Shown: positions 17,076-25,858 of the stretch, in pieces
Layout of the letters: the number at the start of each line of letters is the position of its first letter
Numbering within the stretch: position 1 is the stretch's first letter
Assembly (NCBI GenBank): GCA_016721925.1
Contig: JADKHE010000004.1
Coordinates: forward strand, 197,879 to 261,878
Direction of reading: 5' to 3'
Source of the DNA: Candidatus Skiveiella danica
GTDB lineage: Bacteria > Pseudomonadota > Gammaproteobacteria > Burkholderiales > Burkholderiaceae_C
Length of the DNA stretch: 64,000 nt
The notes under the pieces: generated by a model
Databases searched by the model: none
What the model was told of the DNA's origin: nothing
What the model saw: only the letters and a program-made list of their open reading frames with translations
Position numbers and translations under genes: made by a program

Positions 17076-17762
17076 ATGCTTGGCCTTGATCTCACTTTTC
17101 TCAACTGGGATGTTCTCAGCAAATTCGTGCTGGGCGGTTTGCGCTTCAGCGTGCAGTTGACCGTCGTGGCCACCTTGGGCGGCATCCTGCTGGGCACGGT
17201 GCTGGCGCTGATGCGGCTGTCCGGCAACAAGGTGCTGGCCCTGCCCGCCACCATCTACGTCAACGGCATGCGCTCGATCCCGCTGGTGATGGTGATCCTC
17301 TGGTTCTTCCTGCTGGTGCCGAGCTGGGTCTACGGTTACCTGCCGGGCGGCATGAACAACCGGGCCGAATACTCGGCCTACATCACCTTTATCGCCTTCG
17401 AGGCGGCGTACTTCAGCGAAATCATGCGCGCGGGCATCCAGTCAATTCCGCGCGGCCAGGTGTTTGCCGGGCAGGCGCTGGGCATGACCTATGCCCAGAA
17501 CATGCGCCTGGTGGTGCTGCCGCAGGCCTTTCGCAACATGCTGCCGGTGCTGCTCACGCAGACCATCATCCTGTTCCAGGACACCTCGCTGGTCTACGCC
17601 ATCGGCGCCTACGACATGCTCAAGGGCTTCACCACCGCCGGCAAGATCTACGGGCGCCCCGAAGAGGCCTACCTGCTGGCCGCCGTGGTCTATTTCGCGA
17701 TCTGCTACGGCCTGTCCTGGTCGGTCAAGCGGTTGCAGGCGAAGATCGCCATCGTTCGTTGA
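17076..17762 (+). CDS. gltK: Glutamate/aspartate ABC transporter permease GltK
   Basis: A 228-residue inner-membrane permease and partner of GltJ. The N-terminus (MLGLDLTFLNWDVL) is followed by VQLTVVATLGGILLGTVLAL and the conserved YVNGMRSIPLVMVILWFFLL. The EAA loop is QSIPRGQVFAGQALGMTYAQNMRLVVLPQA. It begins one base after gltJ ends and is followed after 15 bases by the ATPase gene. Confidence 0.93.
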   Translation: MLGLDLTFLNWDVLSKFVLGGLRFSVQLTVVATLGGILLGTVLALMRLSGNKVLALPATIYVNGMRSIPLVMVILWFFLLVPSWVYGYLPGGMNNRAEYSAYITFIAFEAAYFSEIMRAGIQSIPRGQVFAGQALGMTYAQNMRLVVLPQAFRNMLPVLLTQTIILFQDTSLVYAIGAYDMLKGFTTAGKIYGRPEEAYLLAAVVYFAICYGLSWSVKRLQAKIAIVR

Positions 17763-17777
17763 GCATCGGAGAGAAAC

Positions 17778-18515
17778 ATGATCGAAATCAAAAACGTGTC
17801 CAAGTGGTATGGCCCGGTGCAGGTGCTCAACGACTGTTCGGTCAGCATCGCCAAGGGCGATGTGGTGGTGGTCTGCGGGCCGTCAGGCTCCGGCAAGTCC
17901 ACCCTGATCAAGACGGTCAACGGCCTGGAGCCGATCCAGAAGGGTGAAATCTCGGTCAACGGCATCAGCCTGTACGACGCCAAGACCGACCTGCCCAAGC
18001 TGCGCTCGCACGTGGGCATGGTGTTCCAGAGTTTCGAGCTGTTTCCGCACTTGTCTGTGACGGAAAACCTGACGATCGCGCAGATCAAGGTGCTGGGCCG
18101 CACGCCCGACGAAGCCAGGACCCGCGGCCTCAAGATGCTCGACCGCGTGGGCCTGATGGCGCACAAGGACAAGTTTCCCGGCCAGCTCTCGGGCGGGCAG
18201 CAGCAGCGCGTGGCCATTGCCCGTGCGCTGTCGATGGACCCGATCGTGATGCTGTTCGACGAGCCGACCTCCGCGCTCGACCCGGAAATGGTCGGCGAGG
18301 TGCTGGACGTGATGGTGCACCTGGCCAAGGAAGGCATGACCATGATGGTCGTCACGCACGAGATGGGCTTCGCCCGCAAGGTGGCCAACCGCGTGATCTT
18401 CATCGACGTCGGCGGCCGCATCCTGGAAGACTGCTCCAAGGACGAGTTCTTCGGCCACCCCGAGAACCGGCAGGCACGCACCAAGGACTTCCTCAACAAG
18501 ATCCTGGCGCACTGA
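17778..18515 (+). CDS. gltL: Glutamate/aspartate ABC transporter ATPase GltL
   Basis: A 245-residue cytoplasmic ABC ATPase. Walker A is GPSGSGKST (around residues 35-43), the Q loop is VFQSFELFPH, the signature is LSGGQQQRVAIARAL, Walker B is VMLFDEPTSALD, and the switch histidine is in VVTHEMGFA. It powers the GltJK channel. A ribosome-binding site GGAGAG precedes the ATG. A hairpin about 80 bases downstream probably ends the operon. Confidence 0.95.
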   Translation: MIEIKNVSKWYGPVQVLNDCSVSIAKGDVVVVCGPSGSGKSTLIKTVNGLEPIQKGEISVNGISLYDAKTDLPKLRSHVGMVFQSFELFPHLSVTENLTIAQIKVLGRTPDEARTRGLKMLDRVGLMAHKDKFPGQLSGGQQQRVAIARALSMDPIVMLFDEPTSALDPEMVGEVLDVMVHLAKEGMTMMVVTHEMGFARKVANRVIFIDVGGRILEDCSKDEFFGHPENRQARTKDFLNKILAH

Positions 18516-18596
18516 GCGCCACGCGATCCGCCCGGCGTCCTGGCCGGCCGGAAACGAGCCGGCGACGGCGGGCGAATGGCGCCGTTCGTGTCCCCC

Positions 18597-18619
18597 GACG
18601 AGGGCATGGCGCCCTCGTC
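18597..18619 (+). terminator. Probable terminator after gltL
   Basis: GACGAGGGC at 18597-18605 pairs perfectly with GCCCTCGTC at 18611-18619 across a five-base loop, followed by the pyrimidine tract TCCTCCTT. The stem is strong, but the tail is a mixed C/T run, so it is only a probable terminator. Confidence 0.6.
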
Positions 18620-18716
18620 TCCTCCTTGACCTCACTGCACACAGCGCCCCAGGGCAGCGCGGGGACGTGGCCTTGCCTGGACTTGCAGGCCCGGGGAGGT
18701 CTGGGACAATGCTGGC

Positions 18717-19751
18717 ATGACACGTGAAATCACCCTGACCCGCCCCGACGACTGGCACCTGCACGTGCGCGACGGCGCCGCGCTGGAGACCGTGGTGCCG
18801 CACACCGCCGCGCAATTCGCCCGCGCGATCATCATGCCCAACCTCAAGCCGCCAGTGACCACCGCGGCCCAGGCCGTGGCCTACCGCGATCGCATCCGCT
18901 CCGCCGTGCCCGCCGGCATGGCCTTCGAGCCGTTGATGACGCTGTACCTCACCGACAACTTGCCACCCGATGAAATCCGCCGCGCCAAGGAGGCGGGCGT
19001 GGTGGCTGTCAAGCTCTATCCTGCGGGGGCCACCACCAACAGCGATGCGGGCGTGACTGACATTCGCAAGACCTACGCCACGCTGGAAGCCATGCAGCGC
19101 GAAGGCATCCTGCTGCTGGTGCACGGCGAGGTCACCAGCCCGGATATCGACCTGTTCGACCGAGAGGCGGTGTTCATCGAGGAGCAGCTGATGCCGTTGC
19201 GCCGCGATTTCCCCGAGCTGAAAGTCGTGATGGAGCACATCACCACGAAGGAGGCCGCGCAGTACGTGGCGTCGGCAGACCGCTACCTGGGCGCCACCCT
19301 CACGGCGCACCACCTGCTTTACAACCGCAACGCCATCTTCACCGGCGGCATCCGTCCGCATTACTACTGCCTGCCGGTGCTCAAGCGAGAGACCCATCGC
19401 GTGGCGCTGGTTGCGGCGGCCACCAGCGGCAACCCCAAGTTCTTCCTCGGCACCGACAGCGCGCCGCACCCGGCGCACCTGAAGGAGCACGCCACCGGTT
19501 GCGCCGGCTGCTACACCGCGCATGCGGCGATGGAGATGTATGCCGAGGCCTTCGACGCCGTCGGCGCGCTCGACAAGCTCGAAGGCTTCGCGAGCTTTTT
19601 CGGCGCCGACTTCTATGGCCTGCCGCGCAACACCGGCACCATCACCCTGCGCAAGGAAAGCTGGACGCCGCCGGAGAGTTTTGCCTTCGGCGAGGCCGAA
19701 CTCAAACCGCTGCGTTCGGGCGAGGCGCTGCCGTGGCGGTTGGCGGTCTGA
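18717..19751 (+). CDS. pyrC: Dihydroorotase
   Basis: A 344-residue dihydroorotase of the short E. coli-like class, catalysing cyclisation of carbamoyl-aspartate to dihydroorotate in pyrimidine synthesis. The metal-binding motif DWHLHVRDG is at residues 11-19, the carboxylated lysine lies in GVVAVKLYPAG, the later histidines in LLLVHGEV and VMEHITTK, and the catalytic aspartate in FLGTDSAPH. In Burkholderiales pyrC is usually followed by a DUF3025 gene; here an unrelated NYN-domain gene lies between them. Confidence 0.95.
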   Translation: MTREITLTRPDDWHLHVRDGAALETVVPHTAAQFARAIIMPNLKPPVTTAAQAVAYRDRIRSAVPAGMAFEPLMTLYLTDNLPPDEIRRAKEAGVVAVKLYPAGATTNSDAGVTDIRKTYATLEAMQREGILLLVHGEVTSPDIDLFDREAVFIEEQLMPLRRDFPELKVVMEHITTKEAAQYVASADRYLGATLTAHHLLYNRNAIFTGGIRPHYYCLPVLKRETHRVALVAAATSGNPKFFLGTDSAPHPAHLKEHATGCAGCYTAHAAMEMYAEAFDAVGALDKLEGFASFFGADFYGLPRNTGTITLRKESWTPPESFAFGEAELKPLRSGEALPWRLAV

Positions 19752-19780
19752 ATACAGATTCGAGCGCATGAAAGGGCGTT

Positions 19781-20638
19781 ATGGTCATCAACGGAACCGT
19801 CGCGAACAGTATTCAAGCCGCGTTACTGATCGACGTTGACAACTTTCACGATCCAGATCAACTCCGGGCAATCCACAGCCAGTTTGGTCAGATCGCTGGC
19901 AAAGGGTTTACGTGTCATGTGCATGGCGATCCCAAACATCTGTTCAAGGAAGAACTCAAACCGGTTTGGCAGGAACTGGCTGCGCGACTGTTGCCATTCC
20001 TGCCACTGAACAAGAATACAACCGATGCGGGACTGATCGTTGACGCTCTGATGCTTCACTTCAAGCAGGGGACTCGGCGTTTCGGAATAGCGTCGGGAGA
20101 CGCCGACTTCGCACCGTTGTCATTGCAGTTGAGGGAGTTGGGGTGCGAGGTCACCTGTTTTGCCAAGAAATCGATTGCTTTTGAGGCGATGGTTTCTTTC
20201 TATGACCGCGTGGTGCGCTTCGATGTTTTGTCTGTCAAGTCGGAGCCAGCACCGCCTGTAGCAGCTCCTGCGTCGGTTGTGGACAGCAATCACTCGAAGC
20301 CGGAACAAAGCAGTCAAGTCGGGATGCAGCTCAGCACGCCTTCGAAGATCTCCTCCGAGACCAAGGGACCAGCGCCGACGTTTGTGACGCAATCCGCCCC
20401 GCCTACGCAGCCCTCTGCAGATGAAGCGGCGATCGCGAGGAAAATCCTCGGTGCTGTTGGCTTGTGGCGCCCCCACACGATCAAGCAACTCAATCAGTTG
20501 GGTACTCCCTTGCGAGAATCGGGCATCAAGTCGGGAAACGCCCCGTTGCATCAGCTGTTCCGCAAGTGTCCTGCGTTCTTCACTGTGCTTCCCTTGAAGG
20601 GCGCGCCAAAACAGGTTCGTTTGGAGAGGTCACTCTGA
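19781..20638 (+). CDS. NYN-domain (LabA/DUF88-like) putative RNase with C-terminal LOTUS-like region
   Basis: A 285-residue protein. The N-terminal NYN/PIN-like nuclease fold has the acidic metal-binding set in ALLIDVDNF (about residue 17), NTTDAGLIVDALML (about 79) and IASGDADFAPLSLQLRELG (about 105). A low-complexity linker (about 155-205) leads to a C-terminal helical region (AIARKILGAV...HQLFRKCPAFFTVL) that resembles an OST-HTH/LOTUS RNA-binding domain. Such proteins are expected to cleave RNA; the substrate is unknown. GC content is near 48% in the first line counted, lower than its neighbours, so it looks acquired. An AAAGGG sequence precedes the ATG, and its stop overlaps the next gene's probable start. 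Confidence 0.82.
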   Translation: MVINGTVANSIQAALLIDVDNFHDPDQLRAIHSQFGQIAGKGFTCHVHGDPKHLFKEELKPVWQELAARLLPFLPLNKNTTDAGLIVDALMLHFKQGTRRFGIASGDADFAPLSLQLRELGCEVTCFAKKSIAFEAMVSFYDRVVRFDVLSVKSEPAPPVAAPASVVDSNHSKPEQSSQVGMQLSTPSKISSETKGPAPTFVTQSAPPTQPSADEAAIARKILGAVGLWRPHTIKQLNQLGTPLRESGIKSGNAPLHQLFRKCPAFFTVLPLKGAPKQVRLERSL

Positions 20639-21414
20639 ACTGTCGCGCAGACTCCGAGGAGCGAAAATTTCCTGCGCTCGACTGGGCAACGCCTTGGAAC
20701 GCACCGTTTGCCGACGATGGTGCTGCAGTTCGGACGGCTTGGGACGACGGTGAAGGCCTCCCTGAAGCGCTGACGCAACGCATCGGCGCCGACGGGCCAC
20801 ATTTCGTGCCGCAGGCCGAGCTACCGCCGGGAACGGCCTACGAGCAATTCATCTTCGAAGCCGGCCAGGTCCCTACCCGCGAGAACCTGCACGACTTTTT
20901 CAATGCGCTGTGCTGGATGCGGTTTCCGCGCACCAAGAAGCGACTGAACGAGTTGCAGGCTGCCGAGATTGCTGCCGCCGGCATCCAGGCCGTGCGGGGG
21001 CCGGTGCGCGACGCGTGCACCGTGTTCGACGAGAACGCTGCGCTGCTGCACGCACCGGATCGGCTGTGGGACGCGCTGGCCCGACGCGAATGGGCGCGGC
21101 TGTTCGGCGAAATGCGCCCGCTGTGGCGCCAGGCGCAACTCCTGGTGTTCGGCCATGCGGCGCTGGAGAAGCTCGTTTCACCCTACAAATCCATCACGGT
21201 GCACGTCTGGCGTGTCGACGCGCCCTGGGTGGACCCTCGCACCCTCGACGCCTGGCTGGCGGATGACCTGAAGCCGGCGAAGCTGGCGGCCAAGCCCTTT
21301 GTGCCCCTGCCGGTGCTGGGTGTGCCGGGCTGGTGGCCGGCCAACGAAGATCCAGGGTTCTATGCCGATCCGCAGGTCTTTCGTCCCCTGCGCCGGGAGG
21401 CGCCGGCACAATAA
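20635..21414 (+). CDS. DUF3025 domain protein, probable CTG start
   Basis: About 259 residues of a DUF3025 protein, recognised from RENLHDFFNALCWMRFPRTKK and the tail VLGVPGWWPANEDPGFYADP. Function is unknown. No ATG, GTG or TTG stands near the expected N-terminus. The best candidate is CTG 20635, which overlaps the NYN stop as CTGA and has GGAGAGG five bases upstream. An alternative is GTG 20566 inside the NYN gene, without a ribosome-binding site. The gene normally sits directly behind pyrC, so the NYN insertion may have removed the original start. Confidence 0.8.
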   Translation: MNCRADSEERKFPALDWATPWNAPFADDGAAVRTAWDDGEGLPEALTQRIGADGPHFVPQAELPPGTAYEQFIFEAGQVPTRENLHDFFNALCWMRFPRTKKRLNELQAAEIAAAGIQAVRGPVRDACTVFDENAALLHAPDRLWDALARREWARLFGEMRPLWRQAQLLVFGHAALEKLVSPYKSITVHVWRVDAPWVDPRTLDAWLADDLKPAKLAAKPFVPLPVLGVPGWWPANEDPGFYADPQVFRPLRREAPAQ

Positions 21415-21520
21415 CCGCAGAGCTCGTCGGAATTCAGTCCCGGATTCTTGATTTCCAGCGGCACGCCCCTACCATTCTGGCCATTCATCCCCCGATACCG
21501 GGGCCTTTCGGAAAGAAACC

Positions 21521-22396
21521 ATGAAACGCATCCTTCTGTTTGTCCTGACCAATGTGGCCGTCGTGGCGGTGCTGGGCATCGTCGCCAGCCTGCTGGGCGT
21601 GAACCGCTATCTCACGGCCAATGGCCTGAACCTGGGCGCGCTGCTGGGCTTTGCACTGGTGATGGGCTTCGGTGGCGCCATCATTTCACTGCTGATCAGC
21701 AAGCCGATGGCCAAATGGAGTGCCGGCGTGCAGATCATCGAGCAGCCGCGCACGGCCGACGAAGCCTGGATCGTCGAGACGGTGCGCAAGTTCGCCGACA
21801 AGGCGGGCATCGGCATGCCCGACGTCGGCATCTTCGAGGGCGACCCCAACGCCTTTGCCACCGGCGCCTTCAAGAACTCGGCCCTGGTGGCCGTGTCCAC
21901 CGGGCTGCTGCAGAACATGACGCACGAAGAGGTCGAGGCGGTGATCGGCCACGAGGTGGCGCACATCGCCAACGGCGACATGGTGACGATGACGCTGATC
22001 CAGGGCGTGATGAACACCTTCGTCGTGTTCCTGAGCCGGGTGATCGGCTATGCGGTGGACAGCTTCCTGCGCAAGGGCGACGATCGCAGCAGCGGCCCCG
22101 GTATTGGCTACATGATCACGACGGTGGTGCTCGACATTGTGCTGGGCTTCGTGGCTGCCATCATCGTGGCCTGGTTCAGCCGCCAGCGCGAGTTCCGCGC
22201 CGATGCGGGTGCCGCGAGCCTGATGGGCCGCAAGCAGCCCATGATCAACGCGCTGGCCCGCCTGGGCGGTGTGCACACCGCCGAACTGCCCAAGAGCATG
22301 GCCGCCATGGGCATCGCGGGCGGCATCGGCAAGCTGTTTTCCACGCACCCGCCGATCGAGGAGCGCATCGCCGCGTTGCAGGCACGTCAGGGCTGA
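21521..22396 (+). CDS. htpX: Protease HtpX
   Basis: A 291-residue inner-membrane zinc metalloprotease of family M48 that degrades damaged membrane proteins. Two N-terminal transmembrane helices (residues 4-24 and 35-55) precede the catalytic HEVAH in VIGHEVAHIANGD (about residues 145-149). Two further hydrophobic segments follow, then the third zinc ligand region QREFRADAGAA. The end THPPIEERIAAL is typical of the family. It starts about 106 bp after the DUF3025 gene. Confidence 0.95.
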   Translation: MKRILLFVLTNVAVVAVLGIVASLLGVNRYLTANGLNLGALLGFALVMGFGGAIISLLISKPMAKWSAGVQIIEQPRTADEAWIVETVRKFADKAGIGMPDVGIFEGDPNAFATGAFKNSALVAVSTGLLQNMTHEEVEAVIGHEVAHIANGDMVTMTLIQGVMNTFVVFLSRVIGYAVDSFLRKGDDRSSGPGIGYMITTVVLDIVLGFVAAIIVAWFSRQREFRADAGAASLMGRKQPMINALARLGGVHTAELPKSMAAMGIAGGIGKLFSTHPPIEERIAALQARQG

Positions 22397-22460
22397 GCGA
22401 ACGAGCCTTCGGGCGGCTGGCCGGGGTGTCCAGCACTCCAGACTGGATATTTCGAAAGAA

Positions 22461-22507
22461 ATTGGCCATTTCCCAGCGTCGAATGGCCGAATGTTGCTAT
22501 TGTTCTT
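22461..22507 (-). repeat. Dispersed repeat copy B, downstream of htpX
   Basis: On the minus strand it reads CAATAGCAACATT, then CGGCCATTCGACGCTGGGAA, then ATGGCCAATTTC, a full match to the family layout. It lies between htpX and the end of the convergent oxidoreductase gene and adds nothing to either frame. Confidence 0.78.
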
Positions 22508-22557
22508 GAGTATGTCCTGGGTTGGTCGCGAAGCCACCCTGGCGCGCCGATTGCGGC

Positions 22558-24336
22558 TCAGGCCAGCCTCAGCATGCAGCGAGCCACCGCTTCGCCGACC
22601 TTGATGCCGTCCACACCCGCTGACAGGATGCCGCCGGCGTAGCTGGCCCCTTCGCCCGCAGGGTACAGGCCGCGGGTGTTGAGGCTCTGGAAATGGTCGT
22701 CTCGGCCCATCTTCAGAGGCGACGAGGTGCGGGTTTCGACGCCGGTCAGCACCGCGTCGTGCCGGTCGAAGCCCTTGATCTTGCGACCAAATGCCGGCAA
22801 GGCCTCGCGCAGCGCCTCGATGGCATAGCCGGGCAGGGCCGTGCGCAGATCGCCCAGGCGCACGCCGGGCTTGTAGGAGGGCATCACATCGCCCAGCTGG
22901 CTCGAGGGCTTGCCCGCGATGAAGTCGCCCACCAGCTGGGCGGGTGCGCTGTAGTCGCCGCCACCGAGCCCGTAGGCATGCGATTCAAGCTGGCGCTGCA
23001 GCACGATGCCGGACAGCGGGTGATGATGTCCGGCGCCCAGCGCCTCGACACCGTAGCTGGCGCCCAGGTGCACCTCGTACTGGGCGGCGTCGGCGGGGTA
23101 ATCGCTCGGATCAATGCCGACCACCATGCCGGCGTTCGCGTTGCGCTCGTTGCGCGAATACTGGCTCATGCCGTTGGTCACCACGCGGCCCGGTTCCGAG
23201 GTGGCCGCCACAACCGTGCCGCCGGGACACATGCAGAAGCTGTAGGCCGTGCGCCCGTTGCTGGCGTGGTGCACCAGCTTGTAGTCCGCCGCGCCGAGCG
23301 AAGGGTGGCCCGCGTGGCGCCCCCACCGGGCGCGGTCGATCACGCCCTGCGGATGCTCGACGCGAAAACCCACCGAGAACGCTTTGGCCTGCATCTGAAC
23401 GCCGCGCTCGAACAACATGGCAAAGGTGTCGCGCGAACTGTGGCCCAGCGCCAGGATGACGTGATCGGCACGCAAGGCGGTGCTTTGGCCCGTGGCTTGG
23501 TTCAGCACCGTGAGTCCGCGCAGGTGCCGCCCGCCCTTGTCTTCTTCGATCAGCACGTCGGTCACGCGGTGCTCGAAGCGGATTTCGCCACCCAGCGCGA
23601 TGATCTGTTCGCGCAGGTTCTCCACCACCTTCACCAGCTTGAAGGTGCCGATGTGCGGGTGCGCCACGTACAGGATTTCTGGCGGCGCGCCGGCCTTGAC
23701 GAACTCCTGCATCACCTTGCGGCCGAGGTGGCGAGGGTCCTTGATCTGGCTGTAGAGTTTGCCGTCGCTGAAGGTGCCGGCGCCGCCTTCGCCGAACTGC
23801 ACGTTCGACTCCGGATTGAGCTGGTGCTTGCGCCACAGGCCCCAGGTGTCTCGGGTGCGCTCGCGCACGGTCTTGCCACGTTCCAGCACGATGGGCCGAA
23901 AACCCATCTGCGCCAGCACCAGCGCGGCAAAGATGCCGCAGGGGCCGAAGCCGACGACCACCGGGCGTACCGCTGTCTTGCCGTTCGCCAGGCCCACCGG
24001 CTGCCACTGCATGTCGGGAGTGGCCGTGATGTGCGGATTCTCGCCTTGTCGCGCCAGCAGCGCCGGCTCTTGGGCCGGATCGGTCAAGCCGACGTCCACG
24101 ATGTAGACGGCCAGCAGGTCGATCTTGCGGGCATCGAAGCTGCGTTTGAACACTTGCAGGCTGGCCAGTTCGGCCTCCTGAAGGCCCAGCGCCCCGGCAG
24201 CGAGGCGCCGCAGGGCGGCCTCCGGGTGGGGTGGTGGCAGGCGGTCCTGGTCGGTTTCCGACTCTGCATCGGCGGCGCGGGGCGCGTGGACCGGCAGGGC
24301 GGACAGTGGGAGTTTGAGTTCGGAGAGGCGGATCAT
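22558..24336 (-). CDS. FAD-dependent oxidoreductase (COG2509-like)
   Basis: A 592-residue flavoprotein. The start at 24336 (MIRLSELKLPLSAL) is preferred over 24363 because it opens the normal family N-terminus. The dinucleotide-binding motif is VVGFGPCGIFAALVLAQMGFRPIVLERG (about residues 130-157). The family motif NVQFGEGGAGTFSDGKLYSQIKDPR follows, then LALGHSSRDTF and, near the end, LYPAGEGASYAGGILSAGVDG. This uncharacterised family is widespread; the electron acceptor and substrate are unknown. Confidence 0.9.
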   Translation of the reverse strand: MIRLSELKLPLSALPVHAPRAADAESETDQDRLPPPHPEAALRRLAAGALGLQEAELASLQVFKRSFDARKIDLLAVYIVDVGLTDPAQEPALLARQGENPHITATPDMQWQPVGLANGKTAVRPVVVGFGPCGIFAALVLAQMGFRPIVLERGKTVRERTRDTWGLWRKHQLNPESNVQFGEGGAGTFSDGKLYSQIKDPRHLGRKVMQEFVKAGAPPEILYVAHPHIGTFKLVKVVENLREQIIALGGEIRFEHRVTDVLIEEDKGGRHLRGLTVLNQATGQSTALRADHVILALGHSSRDTFAMLFERGVQMQAKAFSVGFRVEHPQGVIDRARWGRHAGHPSLGAADYKLVHHASNGRTAYSFCMCPGGTVVAATSEPGRVVTNGMSQYSRNERNANAGMVVGIDPSDYPADAAQYEVHLGASYGVEALGAGHHHPLSGIVLQRQLESHAYGLGGGDYSAPAQLVGDFIAGKPSSQLGDVMPSYKPGVRLGDLRTALPGYAIEALREALPAFGRKIKGFDRHDAVLTGVETRTSSPLKMGRDDHFQSLNTRGLYPAGEGASYAGGILSAGVDGIKVGEAVARCMLRLA

Positions 24337-24414
24337 GGGGGTCTCGTGGCTCGTGTCGATCAAGCAGAGGCCGCCATGATAAGGCGCGGCGCCGGACGTA
24401 CGGGTCCTGTCCGT

Positions 24415-25336
24415 TCAGGGGGCTGGCAGGAAGCCTTCGACTGACAGGTAACGCTCGCCGGTGTCGTAGTTGAAGCCCAGCACCGTGGCGCCAGCGGGGA
24501 GGTCGGGCAGTTTCCGCGCGATCGCGGCCAGCGTGGCGCCGGAGGAAATGCCGACCAGCAGGCCTTCCTCGCGTGCGCAACGTCGCGCCATCTCGCGCGC
24601 GGGCTCGGCTTCCACCAGGATCACGCCATCGAGCAGGCTGGTATCGAGGTTCTTCGGCACGAAGCCGGCGCCAATGCCCTGGATCGGGTGCGGCGCGGGC
24701 TGACCGCCGCTGATGACGGGGGATGCGGCGGGTTCGACGGCAAAGACTTTGAGCTTCGGCCAGGCAGCCTTGAGCACGCGGGCTGTGCCCGTGAGGTGGC
24801 CGCCCGTGCCGACACCGGTGATCAGCACGTCGATGCCGTCGGGAAAGTCGGCCAGGATTTCCTGCGCCGTGGTGCGCACATGCACGTCGACGTTGGCCGG
24901 GTTTTCGAACTGCTGCGGAATCCAGGCGCCGGGCGTGGCGGCCTTGAGCTCCTCGGCACGGGCGATGGCGCCTTTCATGCCTTTTTCGCGCGGTGTCAGG
25001 TCGAAGCTCGCGCCATAGGCCAGCATCAGGCGGCGGCGCTCGATGCTCATGCTGTCGGGCATCACCAGGATCAGCTGGTAGCCTTTGACGGCGGCCACCA
25101 TCGCCAGGCCGATGCCGGTGTTGCCCGAGGTGGGCTCGATGATGGTGCCGCCCGGCTGCAGCGCGCCGCTTCGCTCGGCGTCTTCCACCATGGCCAGCGC
25201 AATGCGGTCCTTGATCGAGCCGCCGGGGTTGCTGCGCTCGGACTTGATCCAGACGTTGGCGTCCGGGGCCGAACAGTCGGTTGATGCGCACATGCGGCGT
25301 GTTGCCGATGGTTTCGAGGATGCTGGCGGCTTTCAT
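24415..25336 (-). pseudogene. cysK: Cysteine synthase, single-base frameshift near the N-terminus
   Basis: Translation from ATG 25336 gives the standard start MKAASILETIGNTPHVRINR, then breaks at FGP. The rest (DANVWIKSERSNPGGSIKDR to the end) continues in another frame. One extra base around 25263-25264 on the plus strand explains this, and removing it gives a normal protein of about 306 residues. The PLP lysine is in NPGGSIKDR, the phosphate-binding loop is TSGNTG, and GVGTGGHLTG is conserved. It makes cysteine from O-acetylserine and sulfide. A sequencing error is as likely as a true mutation. CysK versus CysM cannot be settled here. Confidence 0.8.
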
Positions 25337-25418
25337 TCGGGTCTCCTGATCGGGTGGGTACTGGCGCATTCTGGCGCAGTCGCCCTCCCGCTTCGGGCAT
25401 ATGGATATGCCTGGCGGC

Positions 25419-25424
25419 GATAAT
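25419..25424 (+). promoter_or_regulatory. -10 element of the RNase P RNA gene
   Basis: GATAAT matches five of six bases of the sigma-70 -10 hexamer and ends 7 bases before the predicted 5' end of the RNA at 25431. No good -35 element is seen at the usual distance. Confidence 0.55.
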
Positions 25425-25430
25425 GCGGGG

Positions 25431-25816
25431 GTGAAGCGCGCCAGACCGCCGCTGGTGCAAGCCGAAAGGCCGACGCTTTGGCGTCGGGTGGAAACACCGC
25501 ACTGGAGGAACGTCCGGACTGCACAGGGCAGCGTAGGAGGTAACACCTCTCCACCGAAAGCCGCAAGGCCGCAAGGTGAGGATCAGAGCAACAGAGACGA
25601 GCCGATTCAGTTCGGGTGAAACGGGCAATCTCTACGCGCAGCAATACCAAGTAGGCACACGCAAAGCGAGGCGGTTCGCCGCAGCGTCATGACCGGGGCC
25701 CCCGGAGTGTGCGGGTAGGTAGCACCGAGCCGTCAGGCGACTGGCGGCCCAGAGTAATGGCGGTCACGTCCCGGGCAACCGGGATGCACAGAATCCGGCT
25801 TACCGGCGGGCTTCAC
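25431..25816 (+). ncRNA. rnpB: RNase P RNA (class A)
   Basis: This is the catalytic RNA that removes 5' leaders from tRNA precursors. The conserved 5' core is GAGGAACGTCCGGACTGCAC with CAGGGCAG, followed by the GGTAACACCTC hairpin, AAAGCCGCAAGG and AACAGAGACGAG. The 3' core AGAGTAATGG and CACAGAATCCGGCTTA is typical. The ends are set by the P1 helix: GTGAAGC at 25431 is the exact complement of GCTTCAC at 25810-25816. A length of about 386 nt is normal for a betaproteobacterium. Confidence 0.95.
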
Positions 25817-25829
25817 ACTATTTTCACAT

Positions 25830-25856
25830 CGTTGCCCAGCGTCGCGCTGGACAACG
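25830..25856. terminator. Hairpin between convergent rnpB and the Rrf2 gene
   Basis: A 12-base-pair stem with one mismatch (CGTTGCCCAGCG against CGCTGGACAACG) and a three-base loop stands between the rnpB 3' end and the stop of the convergent Rrf2-type gene. No long T run follows on either strand. It could serve both genes. Its CCCAGCGTC also resembles the core of the dispersed repeat, but the rest does not match. Confidence 0.45.
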
Positions 25857-25858
25857 AT

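Noticed and set aside
25431..25650. Short protein frames within the RNase P RNA
   Set aside because: The RNA's conserved core and P1 pairing explain the sequence fully.
25830..25856. Eighth copy of the dispersed repeat
   Set aside because: Only the nine-base core matches; the ATAGC arm, the GACC block and the GCC after five bases are missing. It is kept as a simple hairpin.
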